This document shows, piece by piece, positions 1 to 8,419 of a stretch of 64,000 bases of DNA. Position 1 is the stretch's first letter. Every line of letters begins with the position of its first letter. The notes below the pieces were generated by a model that had not been told where the DNA came from, did no database searches, and saw nothing but the letters and a program-made list of their open reading frames with translations. A program made the translations under genes and the position numbers. The stretch is from Xylanimicrobium pachnodae JCM 13526 = NBRC 107786 (lineage in GTDB: Bacteria; Actinomycetota; Actinomycetes; Actinomycetales; Cellulomonadaceae): contig BCWJ01000011.1 in assembly GCA_001592145.1 (NCBI GenBank), positions 1 to 64,000 of the forward strand. The letters are read 5' to 3'.

Positions 1-149
1 TCACCTCGACACCACGACGCCACCATCGAACGCCCCGGCCCAAAGCATGGAGCATCCAGACCACACACAGACAGCCCCCGCACACCGGTATAAATGTGTT
101 CTACGTCACATTGAACCGAAGGTCTGTGTCGCCCCATCAGGTGTCGGCC

Positions 150-487
150 ACGACGGAACGCGCCTCCGCCAGAGCGCGCGGGCGGCGCGGCGTCGTCCGC
201 GTCACCCGCGCGGACCGCGAGCTCGACGGCGAACGCCAGCACCCGCACCCAGTTGCCCGCGGGGTCGATCACCGAGAAGCCCGACAGGCCGCCGTTGTTC
301 GTCCGCTCGCGGGGTCGGTGATGCGCGGGAACCCGGACACCGGGACCTTCCCGTACAGGGTGCGCAGCCCCGCCTGGAACAGCTCGAACAGCGGCCCGGC
401 GCCGGGCCGGTAGGTCTGCGTGAGATCCAGCGCCACCCAGAACGTCACGATGGCGTCCACGTCCGCGCACGGAAGCATCGGCACCAT
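150..487 (-). pseudogene. Decayed VOC/bleomycin-resistance-like gene
   Basis: Read on minus from an ATG at 487, the frame begins like a small VOC-family (glyoxalase/bleomycin-resistance fold) protein: MVPMLPCADVDAIVTFW, then GKVPVSGFPRITDP. Just after ITDP the frame runs into a stop at 269. A shift near 300-312 restores a second family block, TNNGGLSGFSVIDPAGNWVR, in another frame, which then stays open to the window edge. Compared with the family as I remember it, about 40-45 residues between TQTYR and PGAGPLFELF are also missing. Deletion plus frameshift make a non-functional relic the best call; the right end (150) is approximate. A sequencing error could explain the shift but not the deletion. 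Confidence 0.7.
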
Positions 488-683
488 GACGGCCTGGCCC
501 GCGACGTCGTCCGCTGAGGTCAGACCGTCCAGCGTAGGTCGCGGCGTCGGCGGGTGCCCTCAGGGCACGGAAACCGCGCCAACCCGGCTGCACCCCGAGT
601 TGCGCACGTCACACTCGACGGACCCCTTGTTCGCCCCGCAACCCATTGCTGCGCCGGCAGCCCGCCAGCAAAGGAGAACCCCC

Positions 684-2075
684 ATGACGACGACGCACGA
701 GCTCGCCGCCCGCACCCCGGTCACACGGCAGCGCCACGTGGACCTGTTGCGCGCGGTCGCGATCGGTGCCGTCGTCGTCGGGCACTGGCTGCTGATGACG
801 GTGACGCGCACGGCCGACGACCGGCTGGTCGGGTTCACGGCGCTCGGCCGGATCCCGGACTTCCACCACCTCACGTGGCTGTTCCAGGTGATGCCGCTGT
901 TCTTCCTGGTGGGCGGGTACGCCAATGCGATCTCCTGGTCGCGGCACCGGGTCCGCGGGGGCGACGCCGGCGCCTGGCTGCTGGGCCGCAGCGGCCGCGT
1001 GTTCACGCCCCTGACGATCCTGCTGCTCGTCGTCGCCACCGGGGCTCTGATCGGCGGCTGGGCCGGCGTGCCGACCGCGCTGCTGACGGACATCGTGGGC
1101 GTCGTCGTGCTGCCCCTGTGGTTCCTGGTGGTGTACCTGGGCGTCATCGCGCTGACCCCGGTGCTGCTGCGCGCGCACCGCAGGTTCGGGGTGCGGCTGA
1201 TCCTGGCGATGGCCGCCGTCGTCGTCGTGGGCGACGTGCTGCGACTGACCACGGGCGTCGAGCTGGCTGCGGGCGCGAGCTCGGTGTTCGGCTGGCTGGC
1301 CATGCACCAGGCCGGGTTCGCGTGGCAGGACGGCTCGCTGCGGCTGACCGTCCGGCGCGCGGCGCTGCTCCTCGCGGGTTCGTTCGCGGGGCTGGTGCTC
1401 CTCACGACCCTGGGCCCCTACCCCGTCTCCATGGTGTCGGTGCCGGGCGCGGCCATCCAGAACTCGTCGCCACCGTCGGTCGCCCTGATGCTGCTGGCCG
1501 CCTGCCAGCTCGCGCTGTGCCTCATGGTCGCCGGGCCCGCGGAGCGGTGGATGGCGCGGCGGCGGCCCTGGGCGGCGGTCGTGGGGCTCAACGGCGTGGC
1601 CCTGACGTTGTTCCTGTGGCACATGGTGGCCGGGTTCCTGGGCGCGCTCGCCCTCGACGCCGCGGGCCTGCTGCCCTCGGCCGACGCCGGATCGGGCGCC
1701 TGGTGGCTCGGGCGGATCCCGTGGCTGCTCACCCTCACCGCCGTCATGGCCGTGCTCCTGGTGACCGTCGGGCGATTCGAGGCGCACCTGCTCGCCCGCC
1801 GCGCCGCCGGGGGCCGGGGCCGCGTCCTCACGGCCTCGCTGCCGTGGGTGGCCGGCGCGTACGTCGCGGCGGTGGGCGGCATGTTCTGGCTGGCGTCCTC
1901 CGGGCCGGGACCCCATGGCCCCTTCGTGGTCCCGACGGGTGCCCTCGCGCTCGTCCTGGCGGCGTCGGCGGTGCTCGCGGTGGCCCGGCGGACGGCGGCG
2001 CACAGCGCCGTCTCCCCGCGGCGCGATCTGCCCGCCCCGCAGGGCACACCGGACATCTCGGTCACCTCGGTTTGA
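684..2075 (+). CDS. Acyltransferase-3 family integral membrane protein
   Basis: A 463-residue membrane protein. The N-terminus (RHVDLLRAVAIGAVVVGHW) and the block LFQVMPLFFLVGGYAN match the acyltransferase-3 fold, in which an Arg and a His at the first helix serve O-acylation of a sugar or other extracytoplasmic substrate. About ten hydrophobic helices follow, including a late FLWHMVAGFLGAL segment. The start is chosen because AAGGAG lies about 7 bp before ATG 684; the frame is open further upstream but has no ribosome site. It stands alone, with a strong inverted repeat about 100 bp past its stop. Substrate unknown; acylation of cell-wall glycan or an exported metabolite is possible. Confidence 0.85.
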   Translation: MTTTHELAARTPVTRQRHVDLLRAVAIGAVVVGHWLLMTVTRTADDRLVGFTALGRIPDFHHLTWLFQVMPLFFLVGGYANAISWSRHRVRGGDAGAWLLGRSGRVFTPLTILLLVVATGALIGGWAGVPTALLTDIVGVVVLPLWFLVVYLGVIALTPVLLRAHRRFGVRLILAMAAVVVVGDVLRLTTGVELAAGASSVFGWLAMHQAGFAWQDGSLRLTVRRAALLLAGSFAGLVLLTTLGPYPVSMVSVPGAAIQNSSPPSVALMLLAACQLALCLMVAGPAERWMARRRPWAAVVGLNGVALTLFLWHMVAGFLGALALDAAGLLPSADAGSGAWWLGRIPWLLTLTAVMAVLLVTVGRFEAHLLARRAAGGRGRVLTASLPWVAGAYVAAVGGMFWLASSGPGPHGPFVVPTGALALVLAASAVLAVARRTAAHSAVSPRRDLPAPQGTPDISVTSV

Positions 2076-2171
2076 AGCCGTCGCACGCCGCCCGCACACT
2101 GTCGACCATGCCGCGCACCGCGAACCACGCCGCCCACGGGACCTGTCCGTAGGGCGACGCCTGCGCACCGT

Positions 2172-2200
2172 GCATGCCCCGCTGATCCCGCGGGGCATGC
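2172..2200 (+). terminator. Inverted repeat, probable terminator of the acyltransferase gene
   Basis: A perfect 11-bp stem (GCATGCCCCGC / GCGGGGCATGC) encloses a 7-nt loop. No clear T-run follows, as is common in GC-rich actinobacteria. It lies between two genes on the same strand and most likely ends the upstream transcript. Confidence 0.6.
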
Positions 2201-2299
2201 CTCCTGAGCCCGGCCGGCCGTCGCCCCACGCGCGGCCGGCCTTCTGATGCGCCCGCGCGCCCCGCTCCCCTCACGCCACGAACCCCGGGACGTCCGCAC

Positions 2300-3649
2300 G
2301 TGCACCCCTTCGTCACCTCGCTGCCCTTCCGCCTCCTCGCCGCCATCGCCCTCGGCATCGCCGTCGGGCTGGCCGCCACCGAGCCGGTCATCACCGTCGT
2401 CCAGTCGATCCGCCACCTCACCGGGCAGGTCGTGTTCTTCGCGGTGCCGCTCATCATCCTGGGGTTCGTCGCCCCGTCGATCGCGCGCACCGGCGCCAAC
2501 GCCTCGCGTCTGCTCGGTGTGTCCCTCGCGCTCGGGTACGGCTCGGCCGTCGCTGCCGCGACGCTCGCGGCCCTCGCCGGGTTCGCGCTCATCCCGGGCC
2601 TGTCGATCCCCGCCGCCGTGGACGCCGGCCGGGAGCTGCCGCCGCTGCTGTTCGAGCTGAACATCCCGCCGATCATGCCCACCATGAGCGCGCTCGCCCT
2701 CGCCCTGATGATCGGGCTGGGCGTCGCCTGGACCCGCGCGTCGACGTTCGCGTCAGCGCTCGACGAGCTGCACCGCATCGTGCTCCGTATCGTCACCACG
2801 ATCGTCATCCCGGTGCTGCCCCTGTTCATCGCCACCGTGTTCGCGCTGCTCGCCTACGAGGGCCGGATCACCCGCCAGCTCCCCGTGTTCCTCCAGGCGC
2901 TCGGCATCGTCGTCGTCGGGCACCTGGCATGGATCGCGATCCTGTACGTCATCGCCACGGCCTACTCCCGGCTCAACCCCGCCGACGTCGTGCGGCACTA
3001 CGGGGCGCCCTACCTCACGGCGTTCGGCACGATGTCGTCCGCCGCGACCCTGGGCGTCGCGCTCCAGGGCGCGCACGCCTCACCCGTGCTCGACAAGAGG
3101 ATGGTCGACTTCGGGGTGCCGCTGCTCACGCACATCCACATGCCCGGCTCCGTCATGTCCATCACGGTCCTGGCCATGACGGTGTCCCAGGTGCTCTACG
3201 GCGAGCTGCCGTCCCTGGGCACGATGGCGCTGTTCGTGGTGCTGCTCGCCGTGTTCGCCGTCGCCGCACCGGGCGTGCCCGGCGGCACCCTCATGGCGTC
3301 GCTCGGCCTGGTCACCACCGTGCTCGGGTTCGGCGAGGCCGGCACCGGGCTCATGCTCGCCATCTTCGCCCTGCAGGACAGCTTCGGGACGTCCACCAAC
3401 ATCGCCGGCGACGGGCCGCTGCTCATGATCCTGTCGCGGTACGCCGTGCGGCGCGGTCTCGGGTCCGACGCCGGAGCGGTGCCCGACGACGGCGGAACGC
3501 CCGACGGCGGAACGCCCGACGGCGCCGAGGCGTCGTCCCCGCACGCGACGACGAGCAGGCCGACCACGAGCGCGCTGTCGCGGGTGGGTGCGGCGCGGGT
3601 GGGTGCGGCGCGGGCGGACGGCCTCACCGTGGCGGGCGCCGCCCGCTGA
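2300..3649 (+). CDS. Dicarboxylate/amino acid:cation symporter (DAACS family)
   Basis: A 449-residue transporter of the glutamate/dicarboxylate symporter fold, expected to import an acidic amino acid or dicarboxylate with Na+ or H+. Eight or so hydrophobic segments are visible, with a Ser/Thr-rich re-entrant loop (FGTMSSAATLGVAL) and the later substrate-loop region (VPGGTLMASLG, then LQDSFGTSTNIAGDGPLL). The GTG start lacks a strong ribosome site, so a slightly different start is possible. The C-terminus ends in a low-complexity tail of about 55 residues with two short duplications (GGTPDGGTPDG and RVGAARVGAAR) that are also DNA repeats; this tail is unlikely to matter for transport. Confidence 0.87.
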   Translation: MHPFVTSLPFRLLAAIALGIAVGLAATEPVITVVQSIRHLTGQVVFFAVPLIILGFVAPSIARTGANASRLLGVSLALGYGSAVAAATLAALAGFALIPGLSIPAAVDAGRELPPLLFELNIPPIMPTMSALALALMIGLGVAWTRASTFASALDELHRIVLRIVTTIVIPVLPLFIATVFALLAYEGRITRQLPVFLQALGIVVVGHLAWIAILYVIATAYSRLNPADVVRHYGAPYLTAFGTMSSAATLGVALQGAHASPVLDKRMVDFGVPLLTHIHMPGSVMSITVLAMTVSQVLYGELPSLGTMALFVVLLAVFAVAAPGVPGGTLMASLGLVTTVLGFGEAGTGLMLAIFALQDSFGTSTNIAGDGPLLMILSRYAVRRGLGSDAGAVPDDGGTPDGGTPDGAEASSPHATTSRPTTSALSRVGAARVGAARADGLTVAGAAR

Positions 3650-3668
3650 CGCCTGCGCGTCGAACCGG

Positions 3669-4550
3669 TCAGTACCAGCCGACACGCTGGGAGTGCTCCC
3701 AGGCGCCGAGCGGGGTGCCGTACCGCTCGGCGATGTAGCCCAGCCCCCACCGGATCTGCGTCTCGGGGTTCGTCTGCCAGTCGGCGCCGGCCGACGCCAT
3801 CTTCGACCCCGGCAGCGCCTGCGGGATGCCGAACGCCCCGGACGACCGGTTCCGCGCCGCCGGGTTCCAGCCCGACTCGCGCGTCCACAGCGCCTCCAGC
3901 GCGTCCCACTGCGCTCCGGTCCACCCGCGCTCCGCCGCCAGGCGCTGCCCGAGCTCCCGGGTGCTGCCGGAGGCCGGCGGGACGACCGGGGCCACGGCGG
4001 TGCCGTGAACCACCGTCCGGGCCGCGGGAACCGGTTCGGTGTCCGTCAGCAGACCCGCCCGGACGAACCCGCCGCCCTCGAGCCGCAGCCAGTCGCCCAC
4101 CTGACCGTCCACCACGACCTTCTCGCCCTGGTCCAGGCGACGCAGCACCCCCGTGTCGGTTCCCGCACCCTCGCGGACGTTGACCGCCTGCCGGTCGGCC
4201 CACCACGCCTGCGGCTGCATCGGCTCCACCACGGCCGAGGTGTCCACGGCCACCGCGGGCGCGGGTTCCTGGTCCATCACGGCATCGACCGGCACCGTGA
4301 CCGCGGGTGTGCGTTCCGCACCGCGCGACGCGGCGGACAGCGCACGCGTCAGCGGCGCCGGCTGCGGTTCCGCGGCGGCGGGCTCGGGGGCCGCCGGACG
4401 GCTCCCGGTCGGTCCCTGCGCCCCGGGCACCACCACGAGGCCTGCGCCGACCGCGGCAGCGGCGACCCCGCGGGCCGGGCGCGCCCACCGCGCGGCCGCT
4501 CCGCCGGTTCTCCCGCGCCACCACCGGCGCGGCGCAGTGTGTGCCCCCAT
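3669..4550 (-). CDS. Secreted SH3b and lysozyme-like (transglycosylase-type) cell-wall protein
   Basis: A 293-residue exported protein. A basic start and a hydrophobic stretch (GVAAAAVGAGLVVVPGAQG) form a signal sequence or anchor. A Pro/Ala-rich linker follows, then a bacterial SH3 domain (VNVREGAGTDTGVLRRLDQGEKV, shown in part), then a C-terminal lysozyme-like domain (WDALEALWTRESGWNP, SSGAFGIPQALPGSKM, ETQIRWGLGYIAERYG). The Glu in TRESGWNP is the expected catalytic acid. It probably cleaves peptidoglycan. ATG 4550 is preferred over GTG 4556 because AGGGG sits 6 bp before it. It converges on the symporter gene with only 19 bp between stops. Confidence 0.85.
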   Translation of the reverse strand: MGAHTAPRRWWRGRTGGAAARWARPARGVAAAAVGAGLVVVPGAQGPTGSRPAAPEPAAAEPQPAPLTRALSAASRGAERTPAVTVPVDAVMDQEPAPAVAVDTSAVVEPMQPQAWWADRQAVNVREGAGTDTGVLRRLDQGEKVVVDGQVGDWLRLEGGGFVRAGLLTDTEPVPAARTVVHGTAVAPVVPPASGSTRELGQRLAAERGWTGAQWDALEALWTRESGWNPAARNRSSGAFGIPQALPGSKMASAGADWQTNPETQIRWGLGYIAERYGTPLGAWEHSQRVGWY

Positions 4551-4718
4551 GCTCACCCCTGACCTGGACTCCGACGGCTCACGCTACGTCGGAGGTCACG
4601 TGCCGCGAGGTGTGCTGGCGCGGGGCGGTCGCACCCCGGCGCTACGTCACCGCACCCGTCGCGTCCGACCGCCATCGGCCGGCCGCGATGCCGGCGAGAC
4701 GGCTGCGATGATGAGGCC

Positions 4719-5624
4719 ATGGACGAGCCGCTCCGCCTGCTCCGCGACCGGCTGCACGACGCGGGCCTGCGCGACGTGATGACCGTCACCCCCGCGCCCG
4801 GGGGGCAGGCGGCCACCGCCGGCATCGCGCACCGCACCGACGGGTCGACGCTGTTCGTCAAGACCCTCGACGGGCTCCGCTCCGCGCCGGACGACCTCGA
4901 CGCGGACGGTGCGTTCGTGGCGGAAGCCGAAGGACTCGCCGCCCTGGCCGACGCCGGTATGCCCACGCCCGGCGTCGTCGTCGTCCGCCCCGACCTGCTG
5001 GCGCTCGCACCACTGGAGCCACGGCCCGCGGAGCCTGCCTTCTGGACCGACCTGGCACACCGTCTCGCGCACCTGCACACGACCACCCGGCACGACCGGT
5101 TCGGGTGGCACGGCGACAACTGGCTGGGGCGCCGCAGACAGGTCAACACCTGGACGGACGACGGCTTCGAGTTCTTCGCGCAGCACCGGCTGCTCCGCTG
5201 GCTGGCGGAGCCTCGGGTGTCCGCCGCGCTCGACACGACCGACCGCGCAGCCCTGGAGCACCTCTGCGAGCGCCTGCCCGAGCTGCTGCCGGAGCAGCCC
5301 GCCTGCCTGGTGCACGGCGACCTGTGGGCGGGCAACGTGCTCGCCACCGCCGGCGGGACGCCCGCCCTCATCGACCCCGCCGTCTCGTACACGTGGGCCG
5401 AGATCGACCTGGCCCACCTGTGGACCACCGCCCCGCCGCCGGAGTCCGCGCCGTTCTTCGACCTGTATGCGGACCTCACCGGGCTGGACGACGGCTGGCG
5501 CGAACGCATGCCGATCATCCAGCTCCGCCAGCACCTCGCGGTGGTCGCGCAGTTCGAGCCGGACTGGGGCGCCGCCGAGATCGCGGGGGCGACGCTGGCC
5601 CCGTTCCGGCGCCGCCCCCGGTAG
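4719..5624 (+). CDS. Fructosamine kinase / APH-fold kinase
   Basis: A 301-residue kinase of the fructosamine/ketosamine-3-kinase family (aminoglycoside phosphotransferase fold). It would phosphorylate a glycated amine or sugar to start deglycation. Visible landmarks are the ATP-binding Lys in LFVKTLDG, the catalytic loop LVHGDLWAGNVLA (Asp and Asn), and the metal-binding Asp in ALIDPAVSYTWAEIDLA. Length matches the family. The ATG lies just after TGATGAGGCC, giving only a modest ribosome site. It is a single gene, converging with the TetR gene downstream (15 bp between stops). The real substrate in this organism cannot be read from sequence. Confidence 0.87.
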   Translation: MDEPLRLLRDRLHDAGLRDVMTVTPAPGGQAATAGIAHRTDGSTLFVKTLDGLRSAPDDLDADGAFVAEAEGLAALADAGMPTPGVVVVRPDLLALAPLEPRPAEPAFWTDLAHRLAHLHTTTRHDRFGWHGDNWLGRRRQVNTWTDDGFEFFAQHRLLRWLAEPRVSAALDTTDRAALEHLCERLPELLPEQPACLVHGDLWAGNVLATAGGTPALIDPAVSYTWAEIDLAHLWTTAPPPESAPFFDLYADLTGLDDGWRERMPIIQLRQHLAVVAQFEPDWGAAEIAGATLAPFRRRPR

Positions 5625-5638
5625 GCGCCGGAACGTCA

Positions 5639-6238
5639 TCAGTCCTGCGGGCGACCCGTGAGGCTCGGGAGCCCGCCGCGCAGTGTCCGGAACAGGAGCT
5701 GAAGCACCTCGTCCGGCTGATCGTCGTCCGCGGCCAGCAGGTAGCCCTCGATGGTGAGGGCGGCCACGAGCTTCGCGACTCGCTGGTCGGCGCCGGTCGA
5801 CCGTTCGATCGCGTCCGCGACGTCGCCGCGATGCCGCCGCCACATGTCCTCCCAGTACCTGCGCAGGGCCGGCGTCTCCTCGACCAGGCGGCGGAAGGCG
5901 GCGAAGTCCGGGTTCGCGCGCCGCCGGTGCTCCACGGCGCGCGACCGCATGAACCACTGTTCGAGGTCGTCGACGACTCCCGCGCCGTCGGAGTGCCGCC
6001 CGAGCGCGGCCACGAGCGAACGAACCAGCTCCTCGTCGTCGTCGAAGACGAGCGCCTCCTTGCTGGGGAAGTGCGCGAACACGGTGGCGAGCGCCACGTC
6101 GGCCTGCTTGGCGATGTCACGGATGCCCACGGCGTCGAACCCCGAGGCGAGGAACAGGTCCAGTGCCGCCGTGGCGATCGTCGCCCTGGTCGCGGCCTTC
6201 TTGCGCTCGCGTCGCCCGGGTTCGGTCGCAGCAGACAT
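5639..6238 (-). CDS. TetR/AcrR family transcriptional regulator
   Basis: A 199-residue repressor with an N-terminal helix-turn-helix (ATIATAALDLFLASGFDAVG, then IRDIAKQADVALATVFAHFP) and a divergent ligand-binding half, as usual for TetR proteins. ATG 6238 is chosen over ATG 6244 because TGAGG lies about 8 bp before the former and only 2 bp before the latter. It is transcribed away from a FAD-dependent monooxygenase across a 114-bp gap that holds CCGTT/AACGG-type inverted repeats, the usual arrangement for a local repressor of a detoxifying or drug-modifying enzyme. The inducer is unknown, but it is probably a substrate of the neighbouring oxygenase. Confidence 0.9.
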   Translation of the reverse strand: MSAATEPGRRERKKAATRATIATAALDLFLASGFDAVGIRDIAKQADVALATVFAHFPSKEALVFDDDEELVRSLVAALGRHSDGAGVVDDLEQWFMRSRAVEHRRRANPDFAAFRRLVEETPALRRYWEDMWRRHRGDVADAIERSTGADQRVAKLVAALTIEGYLLAADDDQPDEVLQLLFRTLRGGLPSLTGRPQD

Positions 6239-6258
6239 GACCATGGCCTCAGGGTATC

Positions 6259-6295
6259 CCGTTCTAATAACGGAGCGGTTGCAATGACAGAACCG
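6259..6295. promoter_or_regulatory. Candidate TetR operator in the divergent promoter
   Basis: Two short inverted repeats lie side by side between the TetR and monooxygenase genes: CCGTT-ctaat-AACGG (6259-6273) and CGGTT-n10-AACCG (6276-6295). CCGTTCTA also recurs as a direct repeat (6259 and 6293). This fits binding by the adjacent repressor; it is inference from symmetry and position. Confidence 0.5.
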
Positions 6296-6352
6296 TTCTA
6301 CCTACGCTTCCCGGGATGAAGGGATCGTCCCTTCACGCACGAGGAGGCAGCC

Positions 6353-7489
6353 ATGACCGCCAAGGAACGCACGGATCCACGCATCGCGATCGTGGGCGCA
6401 GGCCCCGGCGGCCTGACCTGCGCGCGCATTCTCCAGCGCCACGGCATCGCGGCGACGGTGTACGAACGCGACGCCCACGAGCTCGGGCGCAACCAGGGCG
6501 GATCGCTCGACCTCCACGAGGACGACGGCCAGCTCGCTCTGCGCGAGGCGGGCCTGCTCGACGAGTTCTTCCGGCTGGCCCGGTGCGACGCCCAAGAGAT
6601 GAGAGTCATCGACCCCGGCACCGCGACCGTGATCGGGCATCACGTTCCCGAGGACGACGAGACCAGCGCCCCCGAGATCGATCGCGGACAGCTACGGGAC
6701 CTGCTCCTTCGGTCACTGCAGCCCGGCACCGTCCGCTGGGGTGCAGCACTCGACTCCGTGACCGGTCCCGACGCGGGTCCTCGCACGCTGCGCTTCCGCG
6801 ACGGCAGCACCGTCGAGGTCGACCTCGTCATCGGCGCCGACGGTGCCTGGTCCCGCGTGCGCACGGCCGTCTCCGCCGCGACACCGCTCTACTCGGGCGT
6901 CGACTTCCTCGAGGCCTGGTTCGACGACGTGACAACCGCTCACCCCGACCTGGCCGAACTCGTCGGCCCCGGCAGCGCGATGGCCAGCGACACCGAAGGC
7001 GCGCTCTTCGCCCAGCGCAGCAGCGGAGACCACCTGCGCGTCTACATCGTTCGGCGCCGCCCCCTCGACTGGATGGAGGCCTTCTCGGGCCCACCGCAGG
7101 ACACCACCGGCATCCGTCAGCAGCTGCTCGCGGAGTACTCCGGATGGTCGCCGGAGGTCCTCCGGATGATCACCGACAACGACGGCGAGTACGTCGATCG
7201 CCCCCTGTTCGTCCTGCCCGCCCCGCACACCTGGGAGCCCTCGGCGAGCATCACGCTGCTCGGCGACGCCGCGCACCTCGTGCCGCCCGTCGGCGTCGGC
7301 GTCAACCTCGCCATGCTCGACGCCGCCGAGCTGGCGCTCGCGATCGTCAGCTCCGACAGCGTCGACGCCGCCCTGCGCACGTACGAGGCGACCATGGTGC
7401 CCCGCTCCGTCGACATCGCCCTCTCCCTGGACGGCCACGCGGACTACCTGCTGGGCAGCGACGGCCCCGCAGGGCTCGACGCGGCCTGA
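6353..7489 (+). CDS. FAD-dependent aromatic/TetX-like monooxygenase
   Basis: A 378-residue class A flavoprotein monooxygenase. The N-terminal Rossmann motif is IAIVGAGPGGLTCARILQRH, the middle block VDLVIGADGAWSRVR is the NAD(P)H/FAD-binding DG motif, and GDAAHLVPPVGVGVNLAMLD is the second FAD motif. Length and the short form without an extra C-terminal domain resemble TetX-type or related small-molecule hydroxylases. The ATG has a clear GAGGAGG ribosome site. It is divergent from the TetR gene and so probably induced by its own substrate. A role in antibiotic or xenobiotic modification is possible but unproven. Confidence 0.88.
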   Translation: MTAKERTDPRIAIVGAGPGGLTCARILQRHGIAATVYERDAHELGRNQGGSLDLHEDDGQLALREAGLLDEFFRLARCDAQEMRVIDPGTATVIGHHVPEDDETSAPEIDRGQLRDLLLRSLQPGTVRWGAALDSVTGPDAGPRTLRFRDGSTVEVDLVIGADGAWSRVRTAVSAATPLYSGVDFLEAWFDDVTTAHPDLAELVGPGSAMASDTEGALFAQRSSGDHLRVYIVRRRPLDWMEAFSGPPQDTTGIRQQLLAEYSGWSPEVLRMITDNDGEYVDRPLFVLPAPHTWEPSASITLLGDAAHLVPPVGVGVNLAMLDAAELALAIVSSDSVDAALRTYEATMVPRSVDIALSLDGHADYLLGSDGPAGLDAA

Positions 7490-7522
7490 AGCCCCACGCC
7501 CCGGCGGGCCGACCAACGCGAA

Positions 7523-7551
7523 AGGCCCGGAATCGTGGAGATTCCGGGCCT
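7523..7551 (-). terminator. Terminator between tRNA-Asn and the monooxygenase gene
   Basis: A perfect 11-bp stem (AGGCCCGGAAT / ATTCCGGGCCT) with a 7-nt loop. Read on minus it is followed by TTT, so it suits the tRNA-Asn transcript, but it lies between convergent transcripts and may serve both. Confidence 0.75.
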
Positions 7552-7556
7552 CGTGG

Positions 7557-7629
<73 letters not shown>

Positions 7630-7713
7630 TCGGCCCGGGGCGTCCGGGCCGGGTAGAACATTACCAGGAGACGGGCGGTGCTCCGAAATCGCCCAGGTGT
7701 CCGCGTCAGGCTG

Positions 7714-8271
7714 TCACGACGTGAGCCCGGCCGCGGCGCGCACCCGATGCTCCGCCGCGTCCACGAGGGCCGCGACGGCCGGGTCGTCCAGGTCGACGCC
7801 GGGCCCGGCGAGCGCCTGGGAGAACAGCCTGCCGTCCACGGAGCGCCGCACGGCGACGCGCGCGCTACGGTCGCCGGGCAACGCCACCTCCTCCCCCAGC
7901 ACCACCGACCATTCGACGCGTTCGCGCACCACCTGGGGCAGGCGGGACCTGGCGGGGTCCGCGGGACGCAGGCGCAGGACGGGGCCGGCGTCGACCCACC
8001 GGACGGTCACCACGCCGTGAGCGGGGTCGAACGAGGCCCGGTCGACGTCGGACCACAGTCGGCGCAGCGCCGTACCGTCGGCGTCCAGCACCAGGAGGTG
8101 GGCCGCGGTGCCGGCGGCCCAACCGCCGTCCTTGAGCTCGCCCGCGGCGAGGGTGCGGTCCGCGGGCGTCAGGCCGAGCGCCGCGCGGACGTCGTCGGGC
8201 AGGCGACGACGACGCGCCCACCGGTGGCCCGAACGGGGCGCGGACCCGCGACCGAGGGGTTCCTGCGTCAT
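7714..8271 (-). CDS. Conserved actinobacterial protein of unknown function
   Basis: A 185-residue soluble protein with no motif I can assign. It has an Arg-rich start, then alternating short strands such as AAHLLVLDADGTALRRLWSDV and GVVTVRWVDAGPVLRLRP, which look like a beta-rich PH-like or similar small domain, and an Ala/Val-rich helical end (DDPAVAALVDAAEHRVRAAAG). I recall similar proteins next to tRNA-Asn in related actinobacteria, but their role is not known to me. The start at 8271 has a good GAGGAG ribosome site about 9 bp upstream. It is divergent from the methyltransferase gene. No signal peptide or membrane segment is visible. Confidence 0.75.
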   Translation of the reverse strand: MTQEPLGRGSAPRSGHRWARRRRLPDDVRAALGLTPADRTLAAGELKDGGWAAGTAAHLLVLDADGTALRRLWSDVDRASFDPAHGVVTVRWVDAGPVLRLRPADPARSRLPQVVRERVEWSVVLGEEVALPGDRSARVAVRRSVDGRLFSQALAGPGVDLDDPAVAALVDAAEHRVRAAAGLTS

Positions 8272-8419
8272 GGTGATCCACTCCTCGCTCAGGGTTCGTG
8301 GGTGGCGGGTGCGGGCTGCGGCACGCGGCTGTGGCGCGCCGCCTAGACCGTAGCCCACGCACGTCGTGACGCGCTGGACCCGTGCCGCGCCCGATCGCCC
8401 GCCCGGTAGCGTTCGGAAG

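Noticed and set aside
554-568. Small inverted repeat GTGCCCT-c-AGGGCAC as a terminator
   Set aside because: Only a 1-nt loop, so it cannot fold well as RNA, and no gene clearly ends there; perhaps a chance palindrome or protein site.
4551-4718. Riboswitch (c-di-AMP ydaO type) before the SH3/lysozyme-like gene
   Set aside because: Such genes often have one in actinobacteria, but the gap here is short and I see none of the conserved ydaO segments.
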